Source: Antedon mediterranea (lineage: Eukaryota; Echinodermata; Crinoidea; Comatulida; Antedonidae). Taken from it: DNA of 64,000 nucleotides. The notes under the pieces are model-generated. The model saw only the letters and a program-made list of their open reading frames with translations. It was not told the DNA's origin and searched no databases. Made by a program: the position numbers and the translations under genes. Shown here piece by piece: positions 58,878 through 64,000 of this stretch; positions within the stretch are counted from its first letter, which is position 1, and each line of letters begins with the position of its first letter. The DNA is taken from the NCBI RefSeq assembly GCF_964355755.1, contig NC_092672.1:4402001-4466000 (forward strand), given 5' to 3'.

Positions 58878-59523
58878 GTACGTAGGCACACTAGTGTCAT
58901 AGAAACGTAGTTATACGGTCAGTTACGGTAGTTGAATTAATATTCTAGAGCACGGATGATGTTAATTACGCTTCCTTTTCTTGACGTAATAAGTGCACGT
59001 GTGTTGTTATTACGTTTTCTTCTTTGACGTAATCAAACAGAAATAATGTAAAATGAATATCAACGTAATCCCAGTAGGCCTAGCACTTTCAGTTCAAGCC
59101 AAGATTTCTTTTTAGTTGGACCCATTTCACCATTTTAAAAATGTCAAAGGGCACAGAGAGTGAACCTAGATGTTAAGTTCATGTTGGATGACTTTCTTCA
59201 CTTTCGCAGATTATTCCTGTTATTACAACAACAATATATATGGCCGTGACGTCACTGCAACACTATTTATATTCTGTAGCGATGATGTTGTGTGTACGTT
59301 GACTTAGTTTAATTGCGAGTAGGGCCTACTTTATATACAAGAGACTCTTAACATTAGCAATGATTACATAACATTACGATAATAATTATTCATAATTAAT
59401 TTGTATAACTTTGGGTACAGCGCCTATGATTTATCTAATATATTATTTCATCATGAAAACAGTATTTATTTCCCATACAATTGATTAATCTATTTAATAA
59501 TACTGTAATTAGTTATCAAACAT

Positions 59524-60147
59524 TATCAACGACTTAACGTCTAGTTACCCGATATTGTACACGTGGCCTAACTGCTAGGCCTACTTTTACAATATCAACG
59601 ACCTAACGTCTATTTACCCGATATTGTACACGTGGCCTAACTGCTAGGCCTATACTTTTACAATATCAACGACTTAACGTCTATTTACCCGATATTGTAC
59701 ACGTGGCCTAACTGCTAGGCCTACTTTTACAATATCAACGACTTAACGTCTATTTACCCGATATTGTACACGTGCCCTAACTGCTAGGCCTACTTTTACA
59801 ATATCAACGACTTAACGTCTATTTACCCGATATTGTACACGTGGCCTAACTGCTAGGCCTACTTTTACAATATCAACGACTTAACGTCTATTTACCCGAT
59901 ATTGTACACGTGCCCTAACTGCTAGGCCTACTTTTACAATATCAACGACTTAACGTCTATTTACCCGATATTGTACACGTGCCCTAACTGCTAGACCTAC
60001 TTTTACAATATCAACGACCTAACGTCTATTTACCCGATATTGTACACGTGGCCTAACTGCTAGGCCTACTTTTACAATATCAACGACTTAACGTCTATTT
60101 ACCCGATATTGTACACGTGCCCTAACTGCTAGGCCTACTTTTACAAT
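59524..60147. repeat. 69-bp minisatellite, nine copies
   Basis: Unit: ATATCAACGACTTAACGTCT + ATTTACCCGATATTGTACAC + GTGGCCTAACTGCTAGGCCT + ACTTTTACA. Variants are GTGCCCTAAC for GTGGCCTAAC, GACCTAACG for GACTTAACG, and GCTAGACC in one unit. The GTGGCC and GTGCCC forms are interspersed in part of the array. Confidence 0.95.
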
Positions 60148-60268
60148 GGAGGGAACAACGCAATATGTCTATTTCTCAGCATAAATTGAATTTGTTATTA
60201 AAATTAATTTGTAATGTATGATTAATAATAGATCTATATTTTTGTTTTGTCATTGTTTCAATGTGTTA

Positions 60269-60295
60269 TGTTGTTGTTGTTGTTGTTGTTGTTGT
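60269..60295. repeat. (TTG)n microsatellite
   Basis: About eight TTG units, flanked on both sides by 'GTGTTATG(T)TG'. Confidence 0.9.
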
Positions 60296-61421
60296 GTTAT
60301 GTTGGGGACCCCTTTGGCAACAAGCTTTTGAGCTGAAGTAAAGGGTTATCTTCTGCTTTCCATGTTTAATTTCTCAAGTTTAATGTTTGTATTACTCTAT
60401 GTATTATTTTCATTCATATTTTATGCTGCTTTTCACATTGTAGGCCTACTGTTCTTGGAAAGCAATAAATATTACTTATACTTACTTACTCAATGCACGA
60501 CATTTTTATAATAAAGATATTTTCGATTTTTGATCTTGTTTCACGGAACGGAAGGCGACGCCGTTCAATTTTGCATTATTTAACGGCTCCGCGCTAACTG
60601 TTCTGTAAAACCGAACAAGTGTGAATTTCCCAACAACTCCTTTTCCATGTTTCTGACCCGCGCGTATTCGACGTCACCTGATATCTTCAATTTCCCACAT
60701 TCCCCCCAGTAAACCTACATTTAAAGTTTGGAACGTTATATTAATTTATGAAACGCCAAATTAATATTAGTTTAAATGTAACCAGACACAAATTTGTCTA
60801 AAAGCATCAGCACCGATATATTTACCGTCGCGGCGCTTTGCGCCCGCGGCTGATCCAATCGAGCTAATTTGCCTTACCGATTTAACCATACGTTCTGTCT
60901 TTCCTCATCTATTTTGAACTAATGATATATACACTCCGGTGATTATTGATTTATTCGAGTTTTATCCATTTCCATTCCACATCTTAGAGTTCATCAACTC
61001 TACAAGATCAAAAAAAAATTAACTGCAATTAATGTTTGCAATGAATCCGAATTGGAATAAATCATATTGAAAAATTACTCCACAGTAACAATTAAGGACG
61101 TGACCGTATCTCATCGTAAAAATGAATAGTTATAAATAGGAGAAATTTATGGAAACATTTAATAATGATACGAACATATTTAAAAATCTTAAGATGAAAT
61201 TATGTTGCCTAAAATAACGATCATCTATAATGTATTAAGTAAGATGTTTTCTTGGTGTTAGTGTACTGTATTTCGCTGTGGCTGAAGAGTTCAATCCCAG
61301 ATCAACATTTTGTCTGGAAGGGAGTGACTCATCAGTAAGTACTGAGCTGATAAAATAATAATAATGTGTGAAGAGTTAGAGTTTAAAGAATGTACGACCA
61401 ATAAAAGGTCACTTGCATATC

Positions 61422-61556
61422 TGAAGAATACAGTGCTATAGCTGCTGTCCGATAGCAGAGAGCATCCAGTTAGAGATGTCTTTTTGAAGAATACAGTAGC
61501 TTTATAATAGCTGCTGTCCGACGGCAGGGAGCATCCAGATAGTTAGAGATGTCTCT
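61422..61556. repeat. Two-copy tandem duplication, about 65 bp
   Basis: Both copies have TGAAGAATACAGT, 'AGCTGCTGTCCGA' and 'GAGCATCCAG', then 'TTAGAGATGTCT'. The second copy carries small insertions. Confidence 0.85.
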
Positions 61557-62236
61557 AGTAAAAGTCCAGTGGAATTTCCAAGATGACATGTGATCTTGCT
61601 GCCACAGAAATTTGTGTTAGAATATTCAAAATGTTTATACAAGTCTAGTGCAAGATTCTGGTTCAGATTATAAGCTTCATTATGCAGTCTTCGGTTCCGA
61701 ATGTAGTTTTACCATTCTCAAGTTAAAAAGGCTTTTTATCAAATTAGTGAATGAACTATTTCACCTTTGAAATATTTGCTTAGGGTAATTTGAAATGACT
61801 TAAGCAAATCATTGAGTTACAAAAAAGTTAAGATGATTTTTTAGCTAACCCATTTAATTAATTCCTGTTATTTATCTCGTGGAGATACGACGCCTTTATA
61901 GATGTTCTACTGCGAGTCATGGTGTTCCCGTTCTTGGAAATCTCTATCCATTAGAAACAGTTGTATATTACATATCCGAGTTAAAGATAGGTGGTTGTTA
62001 TTATATAATTGAGTTGTGTATTTTTAATAAGTCTAAATGTCAAGTCATTTCAGCTGTCAGTCAAGTGATATCTTAAAATCTTTATAGCCTCTTACTAAAA
62101 TACCAATGACATAAATACACAATTAAGCCAACATTATGGAGTAAGCATCTTGGAATTTGAATCGTATTAAACGTTTTATCCTTCAGAATCTGAATTAAGG
62201 TAGAAAATAATGGTATCGTACACATTATTGTAAGCA

Positions 62237-62502
62237 TAAAGCTTGGTTCCCATAAATCTTGGTTCCCACTAAAACGCAACGTAACGCAGCGACGTATCGA
62301 CGCAAAGTACTCAAAAGTACGCGCTGTACCATGTCTTTCAGTCTTCTTTTGCCTTGCATTTGTTTCGTAAAATCAAAATGATTTGATTTCCCGTAGCGAT
62401 GTTTGCAGCACTGTCTGCATGTTCCCACTTGTGATTACGCAATACAGCACTTTGCGTCGATACGTCGCTGCGTTACGTTGCGTTCTAGTGGGAACCACGC
62501 TT
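62237..62502. mobile_element. MITE-1 copy, enlarged centre
   Basis: The left end is doubled (GCTTGGTTCC twice, at 62240 and 62258). The right end is GTTCTAGTGGGAACCACGCT. The two halves pair through 'CGCAACGTAACGCAGCGACG' and its inverse. The non-palindromic centre is about 110 bp. Confidence 0.8.
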
Positions 62503-62504
62503 AA

Positions 62505-62686
62505 TGCGTGGTTCCCACTGGCGACGTAACACAAGGACGTAACGCAACGCAAGTGAATTGACCAATCACAAGCGATGGCTTATTCGCTTGTGATTGCTAA
62601 CTGTCTATAACTTCGCTTGTCATTGGTTCAAACACTTGCGTTTCGTTTACGTCCTTGCGTTGCGTCGCTAGTGGGAACCAAGCTTG
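62505..62686. mobile_element. MITE-1 copy
   Basis: Full-length copy, directly next to the previous one. Ends: GCGTGGTTCCCACTGGCGAC and GTCGCTAGTGGGAACCAAGC. Confidence 0.85.
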
Positions 62687-62797
62687 AGACGCAATGCATG
62701 AGGCGTAGACGCAAAGTGAGTTGACCAATGACAAGCGACAGTTCGAATAATCCATCGCTGTTGATTTGAATTTGAATTACTTATTGCACCAAGCTTA
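62687..62797. mobile_element. MITE-1 fragment
   Basis: Interior only ('GAGTTGACCAATGACAAGCG', 'TTCGAATAATCCATCGCTG') with a remnant ACCAAGCTTAA at the right. The left end has been lost at the junction with the previous copy. Confidence 0.55.
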
Positions 62798-64000
62798 ATA
62801 TCAGTTGTTGTATGCTTCTCACATTCGTGACAATAACAGCCGAAAAACTATAAAGTAGGCCTATCTTGTTCAAATATCTGGCTCTCGCACAAATATTTAC
62901 ACGCTAATTCTTTTCTTTCAACTTTTCTGTCGTCTATAATAACTCCTACTATTTCCGTCTCTTTTATTTGTTTATGTAATGACAATTCTGATGGATAATT
63001 CGATGGAAACATTCCACATTTCATGTCATTGTTCTAATGGCGTAATGGAGCAGCTGTAGATTTTGGTAGTTTATCAATCGTAGTGTTTGAAATTGTGGCT
63101 GACATTCAGGCTTTTTCCAAGTCTAGTTATTGTCTTTCTAATGTTAGTCCACCAGTCGGCTTTTCGGTTTTACACGAGCTCAAATAATATACGTATTAAA
63201 CGCCACGCCAAAATATTTAATAATAATATTAAGTCAAAACTCGGTCTAGAACCTGGCATTTTACATAGGCCTAAATTTATTTCGAATTATACTTTAGGAA
63301 ATGATCAAATATGATATTTTCCATGAATTAACCATTGGAATCATATTTCTCTTCCTGTTGACTAATCATAATAGGTCTATAACAAAAATGCAAACAATAA
63401 TTTTATGACGCGTAATCCGAAATCCGATAATTTCACATGAAGCTAACATGAGACCAGCTTTTTCTATTATTCTATTACCAGACATCAGAAAGGCCTATTT
63501 GGGTCAAAGGTTGTTCACGTAACGTTATCTATGAGTAAATAAATATTGTTTGTTATAGATCGCATAGTGAAATAGGCTATATTAGTTCGAACGTTTCCAT
63601 ATAAAAGTTGATGGCCGACTGGACGAGCTGATCGAGGTAAGATATTATTAAAAACTCCTATTAACAGTTTCAGCAAATTATTTTGACATTGTTGAAAAAA
63701 TAAATTACTTATGGTGAAAAGTATAAGCATCACGATAGTTGAACATTTGTAGGTGATGGGTTGATTGTAATAATTGATGGAGTTGTGTATACGTGGAGTA
63801 TTACTATCTGTGTAGTTCGCTTCCAATTGTAGTATTTTTAATCATCACAAAAGAGAGTAGGTTCACCGCTTGTGCATTCAATCAATTGAGCAGCCTGTGT
63901 TTTATGAAACCGCTCAGCGAAGCCTTTTTAAGCCTTTGGGCAGATTTATGGGAGCAACAATCATCGTTATAGTTACCTTTTGATAAAAAGCAGGTCTAAA

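Larger units (their letters stand above)
51591..59523. other. Gene-poor region 2
   Basis: About 8 kb with no supportable gene. It holds MITE-2 copies (55136, 56443), a MITE-1 copy (56162) and a CACTC-rich inverted-repeat stretch (56693-56953). A TA microsatellite (58830-58876) also lies here. The 151-codon minus frame at 58335-58790 is discussed among the rejected items. Confidence 0.45.
60148..64000. other. Right-end region without a supported gene
   Basis: It has a (TTG)n run (60269-60295), a two-copy duplication (61422-61556) and a MITE-1 cluster (62237-62790). The remaining AT-rich sequence shows no domain-bearing frame on either strand. Confidence 0.45.

Noticed and set aside
61262-61330. 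GAGTTCAATCCCAG resembling a B box
   Set aside because: No A box at a suitable distance and no second copy in the window, so a tRNA or SINE is not supported.

Overview
This window is an AT-rich stretch of animal nuclear DNA. The first gene has spliced exons with GT..AG introns, the sequence is dense in inverted-repeat (MITE-like) elements and minisatellites, and there are no bacterial-style operons. The frequent 'TAGGCCTA'-type motifs and the gene content suggest a marine deuterostome invertebrate, possibly an echinoderm. That placement is inference.

Layout. (1) 527-7805, + strand: a 13-exon gene for an FKBP6/Shutdown-type co-chaperone. It has a degenerate FKBP domain, an Hsp90-binding TPR domain and a C-terminal extension absent from human FKBP6 as I recall it. 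(2) 11041-40288, + strand: four single-exon genes for PTB/PID-domain proteins (PTB1 11041-12453, PTB2 16757-18286, PTB3 25340-26194, PTB4 39233-40288). Their PTB cores resemble the PID1/FAM43 group. PTB1/PTB2 and PTB3/PTB4 look like two sub-pairs. They are probably adaptor proteins, each joining one PTB domain to a different disordered tail. (3) 29.0-35.0 kb, between PTB3 and PTB4: three minisatellites (45-bp x6, 42-bp x about 60, 52-bp x about 24) and hammerhead-ribozyme-like motifs. (4) 35.9-36.9 kb: a 5'-truncated non-LTR retrotransposon on the minus strand. (5) 40.3-64 kb: no gene that I can support, only inverted-repeat elements and a 69-bp minisatellite.

Mobile DNA. One foldback MITE family (called MITE-1 here, ends GCTTGGTTCCCACTAG, about 180 bp) has about 13 copies. 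A second (MITE-2, ends AGCTCTGTCTACACTATC) has about 7. Several smaller TIR/foldback families and three copies of a tRNA-derived SINE are also present. The most interesting points are the PTB gene cluster with its shared short motifs, and a repeat at 29.3 and 35.7 kb whose shared sequence starts about 3 nt after a predicted hammerhead self-cleavage site.

All exon boundaries and family calls come from reading the sequence by eye. No database search or structure prediction was run.
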